From GCA-2711565 sp963664245 (lineage in GTDB: Bacteria > Bacteroidota > Bacteroidia > Bacteroidales > GCA-2711565): DNA of 64,000 bases. The notes beneath the pieces were generated by a model. It was given only the letters and a program-made list of their open reading frames with translations, did no database searches and was not told where the DNA came from. Both the position numbers and the translations under genes were made by a program. How positions within the stretch are numbered: position 1 is the first letter of the stretch; every line of letters begins with the position of its first letter. The stretch is from positions 2,790,001-2,854,000 of the forward strand of contig OY760934.1 in the NCBI GenBank assembly GCA_963664245.1, given 5' to 3'. Below are positions 31,811 through 40,910 of this stretch, one piece after another.

Positions 31811-33040
31811 TTATTTGATATTGTATTCTTTAATTTTTCGGTAAAGGGTTCGTTCAGAAATCCCTAGCTCTTCTGCTGCTTTTTTGCGTTTGCCGTTGTG
31901 TTTTTGCAGCGCCCGCTTAATTAAGTCAATTTCTTTCTTTTCAATAGAAAGCGATTCTTCCACTACTTCGGAATGCTGGATGGGTTCTTCAATATAATCA
32001 TCATCCCCTTTTTGGTGGATATGGATTTTATCCAGATCGTCTGCCGTTTCGTGTACATCCTGGTAAAGTTGTTTGATGATCCGTGACGAATCCTGCATTT
32101 CTTCGCCACTTCCGCCATTTTGAAGAATATCCATCACGATTTTCTTTAAATCGGTAATGTCTTTTTTCATATCGAAAAGAACCTTGTACAAAAGGTCGCG
32201 TTCAGAAATACTCTCGTTCTGACCTTCTTTTTTGTACAGCACCGGCAAATCGCTCGATATCCTGCTGGGTAAATATTTTTGTAAAGTCAGGGCATCCACC
32301 TCCCGTTTTTGTTCGATGATGGAGATTTGTTCGGTCATGTTTTTCAACTGGCGGACATTCCCGTCCCAGCGGTAATCAGTGAGTAAATCAATGGCTCCTC
32401 CATCTAAACGCAAAGTGGGCATTTGGTATTTTTCGGAAAAATCGGAAGCAAATTTCCGGAACAGCAAATGAATATCTTCCTTGCGTTCGCGCAATGGCGG
32501 AATATAAATCGGAACCGTGTTCAAACGGTAATATAAATCCTGGCGGAATTTCCCTCCGGCAATAGCTTCAGGGATGTTTACATTGGTGGCAGCTACCACG
32601 CGCACATTGGTTTTAATGACTTTGGAAGAACCTACTTTCAGGAATTCCCCGGTTTCCAACACACGCAACAGCCGTACCTGGGTTGACAGCGGAAGCTCGG
32701 CAACTTCGTCCAAAAAAATGGTTCCGCCGTTCACCACCTCAAAATAACCTTTACGGGCTTCGTGGGCACCGGTAAACGATCCTTTTTCATGGCCGAACAA
32801 TTCCGAATCGATGGTCCCTTCGGGGATGGCTCCGCAGTTTACAGCTATGTATGGCCCGTGTTTGCGGGCACTGAGCTGATGGATAATTTTCGGAAAAACT
32901 TCTTTTCCTGTTCCGCTTTCGCCGGTAATAAGCACCGTAATATCGGTGGTAGCCACCTGACGGGCAATGTCAATGGCGCGGTTTAAAAGCGGCGAATTTC
33001 CAATTATTCCGAATCGTTGTTTTATCGATTGAACTTCCAT
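31811..33040 (-). CDS. Sigma-54-dependent transcriptional activator
   Basis: 409 residues. An AAA+ domain begins almost at the N-terminus, without a receiver or other sensory domain: Walker A GESGTGKE (about 39-46), the sigma-54 contact loop GSFTGA (canonical GAFTGA) near 85, Walker B GGTIFLDEVAEL (about 105-116), and arginine-finger region RQDLYYRLNTVPIYIPPLRER. A linker of ~100 residues rich in acidic residues leads to a Fis-type helix-turn-helix (RKKAAEELGISERTLYRKIKEYNIK). It likely turns on sigma-54 promoters, possibly those of the envelope genes behind it. Lack of a sensor suggests control by concentration or a partner. Confidence 0.92.
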   Translation of the reverse strand: MEVQSIKQRFGIIGNSPLLNRAIDIARQVATTDITVLITGESGTGKEVFPKIIHQLSARKHGPYIAVNCGAIPEGTIDSELFGHEKGSFTGAHEARKGYFEVVNGGTIFLDEVAELPLSTQVRLLRVLETGEFLKVGSSKVIKTNVRVVAATNVNIPEAIAGGKFRQDLYYRLNTVPIYIPPLRERKEDIHLLFRKFASDFSEKYQMPTLRLDGGAIDLLTDYRWDGNVRQLKNMTEQISIIEQKREVDALTLQKYLPSRISSDLPVLYKKEGQNESISERDLLYKVLFDMKKDITDLKKIVMDILQNGGSGEEMQDSSRIIKQLYQDVHETADDLDKIHIHQKGDDDYIEEPIQHSEVVEESLSIEKKEIDLIKRALQKHNGKRKKAAEELGISERTLYRKIKEYNIK

Positions 33041-33261
33041 ACTTAAATTCTAATAAAAATTGATTATAATGGTTTTTATTAGGCTTGTAAAGGTAGAAAA
33101 AAATTGTGGCTTAATCAACGCTAACAGTGTCAGGGGTTAACCAAACCATAAGGTTTTAAGAATTTTTAATAGCTATACTTCTAAATTCTTTTATTTCAGC
33201 CTGAGTTTAACCGGGGACTAACTTTAAAAACTTCAATAACATCCCCTGCTAACAGCATCTT

Positions 33262-35727
33262 TTACTTTCTGATTTCAGCGTTGAATTTTGTTTCAAACGT
33301 TTTCATCAGTTTGTTCATCACCTTGTCTACAAGCTTATCGGTTAAGGTTTGGAATTGATCCTGGAGGATGAAATTCAAAGCGTAGGATTTTTTCCCGGTC
33401 CCGATTTTATCGCCCTCGTAAATGTCGAACAAACTCACCGATTTTAATAGTTTTCGTTCGGTATTAAAAGCCTCTTTTTCCAGGTCTTCGAAACGAACTT
33501 TTTGATCTAGCAACATGGCCAAATCGCGGCGAACTTCCGGGAACTTCGGAATTTCGGTGTACTGGATTTCTGTTTTTCCTAAGAATTTGAATAACTGGCT
33601 CCAGTCGAAGTCGGCGAAAAAGACCGCTTGCTTGATGTCAAAAGCTTTCAGTATTTTTTTGTTTAACGAACCAAATTCAACCAATGGTTTGTTTTTGAAA
33701 CTAAAGCTTTGCCCAAACGCAAAATTCTTTGAAATTTCGTTGCTTGCAACTAAATTCTTTTCGTTGAACCCTAATCGTTTCAACGTATTTAAAACGTAAA
33801 GCTTCAAGGTGTAGAAATCTGATTTTTGCAATTCTTTGTGCCAGGTTTCACCCATGCTGTTTCCGGTAATCAACAAGGATAGCTTTTTGCTTTCGTTGTA
33901 TTTTGCCAGCGGAAATTCGGCATTGTGTTTTTCGGGATTTTGATTGTAAACAAAGCCGAATTCGTAAAATTTCAAGTCGGTGTTTTTTCGGTTCTGGTTA
34001 TAAGCAATTGATTCCAGCCCGCCGAACAGTAAGGTTTGGCGCATCACGTCCAAATCCTGGCTGATGGGGTTCAGCATTTTTACATTGTTTTCTTGCTCAA
34101 AACTGTTAACCGCATCCACATATTTTGAGTTGGTCAACGAGTTGTTCATAATTTCGTTGAAGCCGTTAGCGCTCAAATAATCGGAAATCATATTTTGCAC
34201 CTTTTCCTTGTCAACGCCTTGGGTGTAGGAAATGGACGAACGCAAACTGCTGCCGAATTCGATATTGTTGTACCCGTAAACCCGAAGGATTTCCTCAATC
34301 ACATCCGCTTCGCGGGTAACGTCTACCTTGTAAGTCGGGATTTGGAGCAATAGTCCGTTTTCTTTTTCTTCAAGAATTTGGATGCCCAAATTGGTTAAAA
34401 TATTTTTAATTTGATCCTGAGGAATTTCTTTGCCAATCAAACGGCTCACATTGGCATAATTAATTTTTACTTCCCAGGGGTTGATAGGCTTGGGATAGAC
34501 ATCCACGATTTCGCTTGAAATTTCGCCCCCGGCTAATTCTTTAAACAGCAAGGCGGCCCGTTTTAAAGCGTAAACGGTCATGTTCGGGTCGGCTCCGCGT
34601 TCAAAACGGAAGGAAGCATCGGTTTGCAAGCCGTGATGTTTTGCCGTTTTACGAATGCTTGCCGGATCGAAATAGGCACATTCCAGGAAAATATTTTGGG
34701 TTTCGTTTTTGATCCCCGAATTAATTCCGCCGTAGACCCCGCCAATACACATGCCTTCGCTTTCGTTGCAAATCATCAGGTCGTTGGCCGTCAGTTCGCG
34801 CTCCTGTTCATCCAGGGTTTTGAATTTGGTTCCATCCGCTAATTTTTTTACAATCACCTTTTCGCCTTTTATTTTATCGGCATCAAAAGCATGGAGCGGG
34901 TGGCCGGTTTCGTGCAGGATGAAATTGGTAATGTCAACAATGTTGCTGATTGGGCGAAGCCCCAGTGAAATCAAATTATTTTTTAACCATTCGGGAGATT
35001 CGGCTACTTTCACGTTCGAAATGGTTACTGCCGAATAACGCGGGCAGGCTTCCAAATCTTCCACCACCACCTCAATAGGACGCTTGGTGTTATCAATGCT
35101 AAAATCTTCAACCGAAGGAAGCTTGAGGCTTACTTTTTTTTCGGGGTGCAGGTGATTGATTACTGCTACCAAATCCCTGGCTACGCCGATGTGTGAGGTT
35201 GCATCTGCACGGTTCGGGGTCAGACCGATTTCAAAAACGTAATCGTCTTTAATGTTGAAATATTCTTTGGCCGGCATCCCTATTTTTGCTTCCGGGTCAA
35301 GTACCATGATTCCGTCGTGATTGGTTCCCAGTCCCAGTTCGTCTTCGGCGCAAATCATGCCTTCCGACAACTGCCCGCGGATTTTTGATTTTTTGATTTT
35401 GAACGAATCATCGCCCATGTACATGGTGCTGCCAATGGTAGCCACCGGAACTTTTTGCCCCACGTCTACGTTGGGGGCACCGCAAACAATATTCAGCAAT
35501 TCTTCGCCGCCCACATCAACGGTGGTGCAGCTCAAACGGTCGGCATCCGGATGTTGGATTTTGGTTTTTACCTCGCCAATAACGATGCCTTCTAGCCCGC
35601 CTTTTACCAATTGCACTTTTTCCATGCCTTCCACTTCCAGTCCGCAGTCGGTTAGCATGACCGATATTTCGTCGGGGGTAAAATCAAGATCAACGTAATT
35701 TTTTAACCAGTTGTAAGATATCTTCAT
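33262..35727 (-). CDS. pheT: Phenylalanyl-tRNA synthetase beta subunit
   Basis: 821 residues, normal for bacterial PheT. Domain order: EMAP-type tRNA-binding domain (about 40-150, GLEGIVIGEVKTKIQHPDADRL), B3/B4 editing domain (about 215-390), B5 domain (about 405-475), the catalytic-like core (about 490-690) and C-terminal anticodon-binding FDX-ACB domain (about 725-820, FPEVRRDLAMLLDQKVRF). With PheS, encoded elsewhere, it charges tRNA-Phe as an (alpha-beta)2 enzyme. It stands alone between longer gaps. Confidence 0.98.
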   Translation of the reverse strand: MKISYNWLKNYVDLDFTPDEISVMLTDCGLEVEGMEKVQLVKGGLEGIVIGEVKTKIQHPDADRLSCTTVDVGGEELLNIVCGAPNVDVGQKVPVATIGSTMYMGDDSFKIKKSKIRGQLSEGMICAEDELGLGTNHDGIMVLDPEAKIGMPAKEYFNIKDDYVFEIGLTPNRADATSHIGVARDLVAVINHLHPEKKVSLKLPSVEDFSIDNTKRPIEVVVEDLEACPRYSAVTISNVKVAESPEWLKNNLISLGLRPISNIVDITNFILHETGHPLHAFDADKIKGEKVIVKKLADGTKFKTLDEQERELTANDLMICNESEGMCIGGVYGGINSGIKNETQNIFLECAYFDPASIRKTAKHHGLQTDASFRFERGADPNMTVYALKRAALLFKELAGGEISSEIVDVYPKPINPWEVKINYANVSRLIGKEIPQDQIKNILTNLGIQILEEKENGLLLQIPTYKVDVTREADVIEEILRVYGYNNIEFGSSLRSSISYTQGVDKEKVQNMISDYLSANGFNEIMNNSLTNSKYVDAVNSFEQENNVKMLNPISQDLDVMRQTLLFGGLESIAYNQNRKNTDLKFYEFGFVYNQNPEKHNAEFPLAKYNESKKLSLLITGNSMGETWHKELQKSDFYTLKLYVLNTLKRLGFNEKNLVASNEISKNFAFGQSFSFKNKPLVEFGSLNKKILKAFDIKQAVFFADFDWSQLFKFLGKTEIQYTEIPKFPEVRRDLAMLLDQKVRFEDLEKEAFNTERKLLKSVSLFDIYEGDKIGTGKKSYALNFILQDQFQTLTDKLVDKVMNKLMKTFETKFNAEIRK

Positions 35728-35829
35728 TTGAAATATTGTTTGCTGTTAATAAGGGGCAAAAGTAATGATTTTTCAAGTTTTATCAGACTATTTTGATGGC
35801 TGAAATAAAACAGAAAAAATAAGGATCGG

Positions 35830-38469
35830 TTAAAAACGGAATTTTGCGCTGATAATAATTTGTGATGGACGAAGTTTATAAACCGATTCCCAAACAGAAG
35901 ATTCATTGGCCAGGAAACGGGTATAGGTTTTATTGTTAAAAATGTTTGTCCAGCTTAGGTTGAAATCAAGTTTCGGTTTTTTAATTGAATATTGGTACGT
36001 AATATCCGCAAAGAAATTATTATCCCCATCCAGCCTGTAATATTCTGAAGATAAACTAAGGCTTTGGTTCTTTTTAGGGAAAAGAAAAACGTTGACTTTG
36101 TGTTTAAGCAGGGATATATCGCTTTTTTTCTCGCCTTCAAGAAAGGTTTTGGTATAGCTCATATTCAGCGAATAATCCATATTCAACCATTGGTTGAAGG
36201 TATAATATATTTCCGGAATAAAGTTTAACAGGGTGTTTGATGTGTTAAACAATTCATCATTAATCAGCGATTTCCCTTTATGGTGAGTGATGTTTGTTGT
36301 AATGCTGAAGGTTGATTTTATGGCTGAAACATATTTGCTGCTTTGAAATCTCAGGCTGTGTGACCGGACTTTATTCGGAAGATTTACAGCTTCGAGCAGG
36401 CTTGTGCCATCCGGTTTGATAGAACGACTATATAATATGTTTTTGTTGCTAATGTTGTATAAATAATTTAACGAATTAAAGAACGAAGCGATGGGATTTC
36501 GAAATGAAATAAAGCTTGAAAAAGCATGGGTCTTTGTTTCAGAAATAGGGGCATCGTTCACGCTCAAATTCTGATGGCTTTGTAAGATGTAGCCGTAATT
36601 TACATTATCAATATTTCCCAGGGTGGTTGAGTAGTTCCAACTGCTCCGGAATTTCCAAAACGCATTTAAAGTGTAATAAACCGAAACCCCGGGATCGATA
36701 AAAAGCTTGTTTAATTTTTGGTCTTCAATTTGACTTTTATCCGAAATCCGGATCATCCGCCAGTTAAAAGGAATTTGGAAATTAAGATCAAACTTTTTCC
36801 GTTTATAGCTTATGTGAGAGATTAAATACAGCCTTGTGCTTTGTGTACTTTGGTCGTTCACAAAATCGGTTGATTCAATGGGTTCCCCATCAATGGCAAT
36901 GTTGCTTTGCAAATTCCGTTTTTGGTAGGAAAGCCCGACTTCGGGACTGAAACTTAAGTGTTTTAGCGGGAAGGTTAAGCTAAATGAGTGGTCGAGGTAC
37001 AAGCGTTTTTGGTCAATTTCCTGTGAAACTTCGTTATAGGGATCTCCATTGTTTAGTGCTTCTGCAAATCGTCCGGGTTTAACCGTTAAATGATGAGGGC
37101 TGTGGTCGTAGAAAAAATAAGAATTGAGCGTAATGAGTTTTTCTCCCAGGGGATTTATTGATTTTAATCTGTTCGAAATTGTTTTATATGGTTTTTGAAG
37201 CGATTGGTTGATGAGTTCCCCGGATCCATCCAATTGCCCAAAATTTTTATCCCAGTGCATTTTAACCTTTAATTTGTTTTTCAGGAAATTGTTTTTTACG
37301 TTGCGGTTGAGGGTAAGTTCTTCCTGAAAATAGCTTTGGTAGCTGCTGCTGTTTATTTTTTCGTTGAACACCAGGGTGTCGGACGGGATAAATACCTGCC
37401 TTATTTCTTCGGCTTCTTGTTTTACGTGGTCGTTGACGTAATGGAAATTGGTTCGTAGCTGAAAATCGTTGTTAAGGAGAAACAGTGCATTAAGGTTGAA
37501 TAAATGAACGTTGTTATCGTGATACCTGTTTCGTTTGATCCCGGGAGCTATTGGCGATTGAACTTTTAATAGACCCGGATTTTCATTGGGCTGTTCCGCA
37601 GTGCGGTAATAATTTTCCAGGGTCAGGAGGTTAATTTGTTGTACTACATCATTGCCGCTATTGTTGCTTTGATAGGATGATACAAACTGGAATTTCTTAC
37701 AGAAAACCATGGGCGTCATATTTACCTCCCAAAGCAAAGGACTGAAACCGCTTCCAACAGATGCTGTACCCGTGGTTGTAATATCTTTTTTTAACTTGAG
37801 GTTCAGGGCTGCTTGTGGAGATATAACGCGTTTCTCAAGAATTTTAACGGGCTGGTGGTTCTCAAGGATTTCAACCGTGCTCACCGTACGATGAGGAAGG
37901 TTCTTGCTGATAATCCGGTAGCGTCCATCCATTAAATCCAGACCCTCTACATAAAATTTGGAAAGCGGCAAGCCCTGATAAAGTATTTGACCGTTTTCTT
38001 CGATTTCAATTCCCGGCATTTTTCGCAATACATCTTCAATGACCATGTCTTCTTTTCCTGCAAAGCTGCTTACCAAATAACTGATGGTGTCGCCTTTTGT
38101 AATAATGGGTTTGGCTTTTATCAATACGTCGTCCAATTGTTTGGTGTCGTATTTTAAGGTAAACTGAACAAATTGAGAAGCGTTTGCGATTCGCTTAAAT
38201 CCCTTTTCGTAATTAACGGAACTTGTAACAATATCCAAACTATCCGTTGGGCTGTTTACCTTGGTTTGGAAGTTCCCGTTCGGATTGCTAACCGCGAAAG
38301 CAATCAAGGTTTTGCTGTTTGGTACATAGATAAGAATGTTGATGTTTTGCAGCTTTTCCTCTTTGTCATTTTTCACGTTTCCTTTAATGGTAATTTGGGC
38401 AAAGGTATTTTGAATTGCCAGTAAGGCAAAACAAATTAAAATGTATTTTATTTTTAATGTTTTTTTCAA
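35830..38469 (-). CDS. TonB-receptor-like outer-membrane barrel with carboxypeptidase-regulatory domain
   Basis: 879 residues. Signal peptide (YILICFALLAIQNTFAQ), a CarboxypepD_reg-like domain (about 25-115, TIKGNVKNDKEEKLQNINILIY), a plug-like part (VIEDVLRKMPGIEIEENGQILYQGLPLSKFYVEG, about 142-175) and a beta-barrel ending in an aromatic residue (IISAKFRF). It resembles the GLPGLI-associated receptors of Bacteroidota. The two GLPGLI-family genes lie immediately upstream (10 bp from the nearer one), so the three form an operon. The transported or displayed molecule is unknown. Confidence 0.82.
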   Translation of the reverse strand: MKKTLKIKYILICFALLAIQNTFAQITIKGNVKNDKEEKLQNINILIYVPNSKTLIAFAVSNPNGNFQTKVNSPTDSLDIVTSSVNYEKGFKRIANASQFVQFTLKYDTKQLDDVLIKAKPIITKGDTISYLVSSFAGKEDMVIEDVLRKMPGIEIEENGQILYQGLPLSKFYVEGLDLMDGRYRIISKNLPHRTVSTVEILENHQPVKILEKRVISPQAALNLKLKKDITTTGTASVGSGFSPLLWEVNMTPMVFCKKFQFVSSYQSNNSGNDVVQQINLLTLENYYRTAEQPNENPGLLKVQSPIAPGIKRNRYHDNNVHLFNLNALFLLNNDFQLRTNFHYVNDHVKQEAEEIRQVFIPSDTLVFNEKINSSSYQSYFQEELTLNRNVKNNFLKNKLKVKMHWDKNFGQLDGSGELINQSLQKPYKTISNRLKSINPLGEKLITLNSYFFYDHSPHHLTVKPGRFAEALNNGDPYNEVSQEIDQKRLYLDHSFSLTFPLKHLSFSPEVGLSYQKRNLQSNIAIDGEPIESTDFVNDQSTQSTRLYLISHISYKRKKFDLNFQIPFNWRMIRISDKSQIEDQKLNKLFIDPGVSVYYTLNAFWKFRSSWNYSTTLGNIDNVNYGYILQSHQNLSVNDAPISETKTHAFSSFISFRNPIASFFNSLNYLYNISNKNILYSRSIKPDGTSLLEAVNLPNKVRSHSLRFQSSKYVSAIKSTFSITTNITHHKGKSLINDELFNTSNTLLNFIPEIYYTFNQWLNMDYSLNMSYTKTFLEGEKKSDISLLKHKVNVFLFPKKNQSLSLSSEYYRLDGDNNFFADITYQYSIKKPKLDFNLSWTNIFNNKTYTRFLANESSVWESVYKLRPSQIIISAKFRF

Positions 38470-38479
38470 AGCTTTATTA

Positions 38480-39292
38480 TCATTTCAATTCAATTGGATT
38501 ATTTCTCTTAGCCATATTTTGGGCAGCTCTTTGTTGGGACTCATGACTTGCACCAGCTTTTTTTGCGATGTTTATGATATTTGTTCTTACACGTTCTTTA
38601 GCCTCGAAGAATTTTCCTTTTGAGGTGTCAATAAAGTCTTTTATTTTATAATCGATCATTAATTCTTTTGCTGGTTTTTCTACAGATATCAGCTCAAACA
38701 CATAATGGTTCCGGGTGTCGTGTACTTTAACAATCAGCCCCGGCAGCCCGTTAAATTTATAGGGGCCGTCGTTAAAGGGTAAATCTGCACTAAACCAAGC
38801 CACCCAGCTTCTTCCCCCAAAGTCGGTGGTGGCTTTTTGTGCTTTATAACCGGCAATGGTGGTAGTATCGCTTGTTAGTTGCCAATTAAATAGATTTAGT
38901 TTTTCCTCATATCTGAATGTACCATCCAGGGTGTGCTCAATACACAATATTTTTTCTTTATGATATTGTTTAAAAAATTGATAACGAAATGCTGAGTGAG
39001 GTAGGGGGTTTTTCATGTCAGATAATAAGCTTTGAATTTCTTCTCTGGAAGAGACTTGTCTCATTATTGTATCATAGCGAAAAGTATTAAGTCCAGTAAA
39101 CTTACTTGTGCTTTTACCTACAAAAAGAAGCATGTCTTCTTGTCGAATAAAATTAGCATCAGTAGAGTCTTGTTGCCACAATAGAGAATAAGTAATTAAA
39201 AACTCTGTTGGCTCAATTTTTTCAATGTTAGATTGCTGGGAAAATGTAATTATGGGGAATAATAAGGCAAGTATAAAAAAGAAATTTCGCAT
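38480..39292 (-). CDS. GLPGLI-family secreted protein (copy 1)
   Basis: 270 residues with signal peptide (FFFILALLFPIITFSQQ). The family signature GLPGLIVKVHD lies near 183, preceded by KATTDFGGRSWVAWFSADLPFNDGP in short form (WVAWFSADLPFNDGPY) and followed by NHYVFELISVEK. GLPGLI proteins are Bacteroidota-specific periplasmic or surface proteins of unknown function often encoded with TonB-receptor-like barrels, as here. This copy is a close paralogue of the next gene; the pair arose by local duplication. Confidence 0.88.
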   Translation of the reverse strand: MRNFFFILALLFPIITFSQQSNIEKIEPTEFLITYSLLWQQDSTDANFIRQEDMLLFVGKSTSKFTGLNTFRYDTIMRQVSSREEIQSLLSDMKNPLPHSAFRYQFFKQYHKEKILCIEHTLDGTFRYEEKLNLFNWQLTSDTTTIAGYKAQKATTDFGGRSWVAWFSADLPFNDGPYKFNGLPGLIVKVHDTRNHYVFELISVEKPAKELMIDYKIKDFIDTSKGKFFEAKERVRTNIINIAKKAGASHESQQRAAQNMAKRNNPIELK

Positions 39293-39325
39293 GTTGAAAG
39301 CTTTAATTATTATCCTAAATTTTAA

Positions 39326-40147
39326 TTACCATTTCAATTCAATAGGATTGTTTCTCTTGGCCATATTACTAGCAGCTCTTTGTTGGGATTTATGATCGCC
39401 ACCAGCTTTTTTAACCCGGTCTATGATATTTGTTCTTAGACGTTCTTTAGACTCGAAGAATTTTCCTTTAGAGGTGTCAATAAAGGCTTTTATCTTATAG
39501 TCGATCATTAATTCTTTTGCGGGTTTTTCTACAGATATCAGCTCAAACACATAATGGTTCCGGGTGTCGTGCACTTTCACAATCAAGCCCGGCAGCCCGT
39601 TAAATTTATAGGGGCCATCGTTAAAGGGTAAATCTGCACTAAACCAGGCCACCCAGCTTCTTCCCCCAAAGTTAGTGGTGGCTTTTTGTGCTTTATAACC
39701 GGCAATGGTGGCAGTGTCTCCGCTTAGTTGCCAGTTAAAAAGGCTGAGTTCTTCCTCGTACCTGAATGTACCGTCCAGGGTGTGATCTATGCATATTAGT
39801 TTTTCTTTTGGATATTGTTTAAATATTTGATAATTAAAAGCTCCAAAAGGAAGCGGATTTTGTAGGTCTGATAACATTCTCTGAATTTCTTCCCGGGTAG
39901 TCACCTTCCTCATTATCGTGTCAAAACTAAAATCATTAAGACTAGTGAACTTGCTTGTTTCTTTGCCGATAAAAAGGAGCATGTCCTCTTGCCGTATAAA
40001 ATTAGCATTGGTTGAATCTTCTTGCCACAAAAGCGAATAGGTAATTAAATAATTCGTGGGTTCAATTTCTTCAATCGCATAGATAGGTTGCTGGGCAAAT
40101 GTAATTACAGGAAATAACAGGGCAAGTAAAAAAAAGAAATTTCGCAT
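39326..40147 (-). CDS. GLPGLI-family secreted protein (copy 2)
   Basis: 273 residues; signal peptide FFFLLALLFPVITFAQQ and the same GLPGLIVKVHDTRNHYVFEL segment as copy 1. The two copies are nearly identical in the second half and differ more in the first (about 35-115), which suggests different partners or ligands. The C-terminus NPIELKW ends close to that of copy 1. It is the first GLPGLI gene of the operon and is preceded by a hairpin and by the small secreted peptide gene. Confidence 0.88.
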   Translation of the reverse strand: MRNFFFLLALLFPVITFAQQPIYAIEEIEPTNYLITYSLLWQEDSTNANFIRQEDMLLFIGKETSKFTSLNDFSFDTIMRKVTTREEIQRMLSDLQNPLPFGAFNYQIFKQYPKEKLICIDHTLDGTFRYEEELSLFNWQLSGDTATIAGYKAQKATTNFGGRSWVAWFSADLPFNDGPYKFNGLPGLIVKVHDTRNHYVFELISVEKPAKELMIDYKIKAFIDTSKGKFFESKERLRTNIIDRVKKAGGDHKSQQRAASNMAKRNNPIELKW

Positions 40148-40206
40148 ATTAAATATATTTATTGTTTAAAATGATGTAAGTTCTATTTTAGCTAATTTGA
40201 AGAACC

Positions 40207-40243
40207 CAATAAGTGAGTAGGGATATAAACCTCTCACTTATTG
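40207..40243. terminator. Hairpin between small peptide gene and GLPGLI operon
   Basis: CAATAAGTGAG (40207-40217) and CTCACTTATTG (40233-40243) form a perfect 11-bp stem with a 15-nt loop. On the minus strand the tail is only weakly T-rich (GGTTCTTC). It could attenuate read-through from the peptide gene into the GLPGLI genes. Confidence 0.55.
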
Positions 40244-40267
40244 AGTTTAGTTTGATGGGGCAACCAA

Positions 40268-40462
40268 TTAGCATAGTATTGCTACCCAATCCCTCATGTC
40301 TTTTTCGTCCCAACAAAAAACCGTATGACCTGATCCGTCCGAACAATATATAGCAAATGTTCCCGGGTATACTGGTTTTAATTCTTCTAAAGCATTTACT
40401 TTTTTTTGAGGTGAAAATGCAAATAACCCTAAAAGGGCAATAACACAAATAATCTTTTTCAT
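40268..40462 (-). CDS. Small secreted Cys-containing peptide
   Basis: 64 residues. Signal peptide MKKIICVIALLGLFAFSP, then a ~45-residue mature part with three cysteines (IYCSD, VFCWDE and the last residue AILC). It is not a member of a family I recognise. An ATG in a good A-rich context and clear signal peptide support it as a real gene. It lies upstream of the GLPGLI/receptor operon and downstream of an HTH regulator, an arrangement often seen for small exported peptides of Bacteroidota. Confidence 0.6.
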   Translation of the reverse strand: MKKIICVIALLGLFAFSPQKKVNALEELKPVYPGTFAIYCSDGSGHTVFCWDEKDMRDWVAILC

Positions 40463-40547
40463 TTTAATAAAAATTTAGTTAAAAAATAGGTTGTCAAACC
40501 AAAAGTATTTATCGCCACTGACATGGAGTGTCAGTGAGTATGTTTTT

Positions 40548-40799
40548 TTATTTTTTAACATTTAAATCCACTTTTTCAAAAACAAATTTCAAGCATCCTT
40601 CTTTTTCATAACAATAACTTTGTCTGGTTTTATCGTAATAAACGGGGCAACCCATTTCTTTTAGCTGGCTAATCATCCGGTATATGGTTCGTTCCGTACA
40701 ATTAAACCTTTTCGCTAATTCTTCGGGGCTTCCGGTAGCTTTTTGTTTAATTAAATGATCCAGGCGTTCAATTCTTTCTTTGAAATCCAATACATTCAT
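40548..40799 (-). CDS. Small HTH_11-type transcriptional regulator
   Basis: 83 residues. One winged helix-turn-helix (ATGSPEELAKRFNCTERTIYRMISQLKEMG in pieces: SPEELAKRFNCTERTIYRMI, about 24-43) and a wing (CPVYYDKTRQSYCYEKEG). There is no ligand-binding domain. It lies 85 bp upstream of the secreted peptide gene, and is probably its regulator. It contains four cysteines (NCTERT, GCPVYY, SYCYEK, EGCLKF), which might allow metal or redox sensing, though this is only a possibility. Confidence 0.78.
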   Translation of the reverse strand: MNVLDFKERIERLDHLIKQKATGSPEELAKRFNCTERTIYRMISQLKEMGCPVYYDKTRQSYCYEKEGCLKFVFEKVDLNVKK

Positions 40800-40910
40800 T
40801 ACAACAGAATTTAAAATTGTCTTAAAAACAATTACTTCATTGGGGAGAAAAAAAGTAATTCAGAAATTTATTCTAAAAAAAACAAAAAAGTAACCTAAAG
40901 ATAGAAAATT

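Noticed and set aside
40268..40462. Assignment of the 64-aa peptide to the NVEALA family
   Set aside because: The motif NVEALA is not present (only VNALEEL), and the cysteine pattern could not be matched with confidence.
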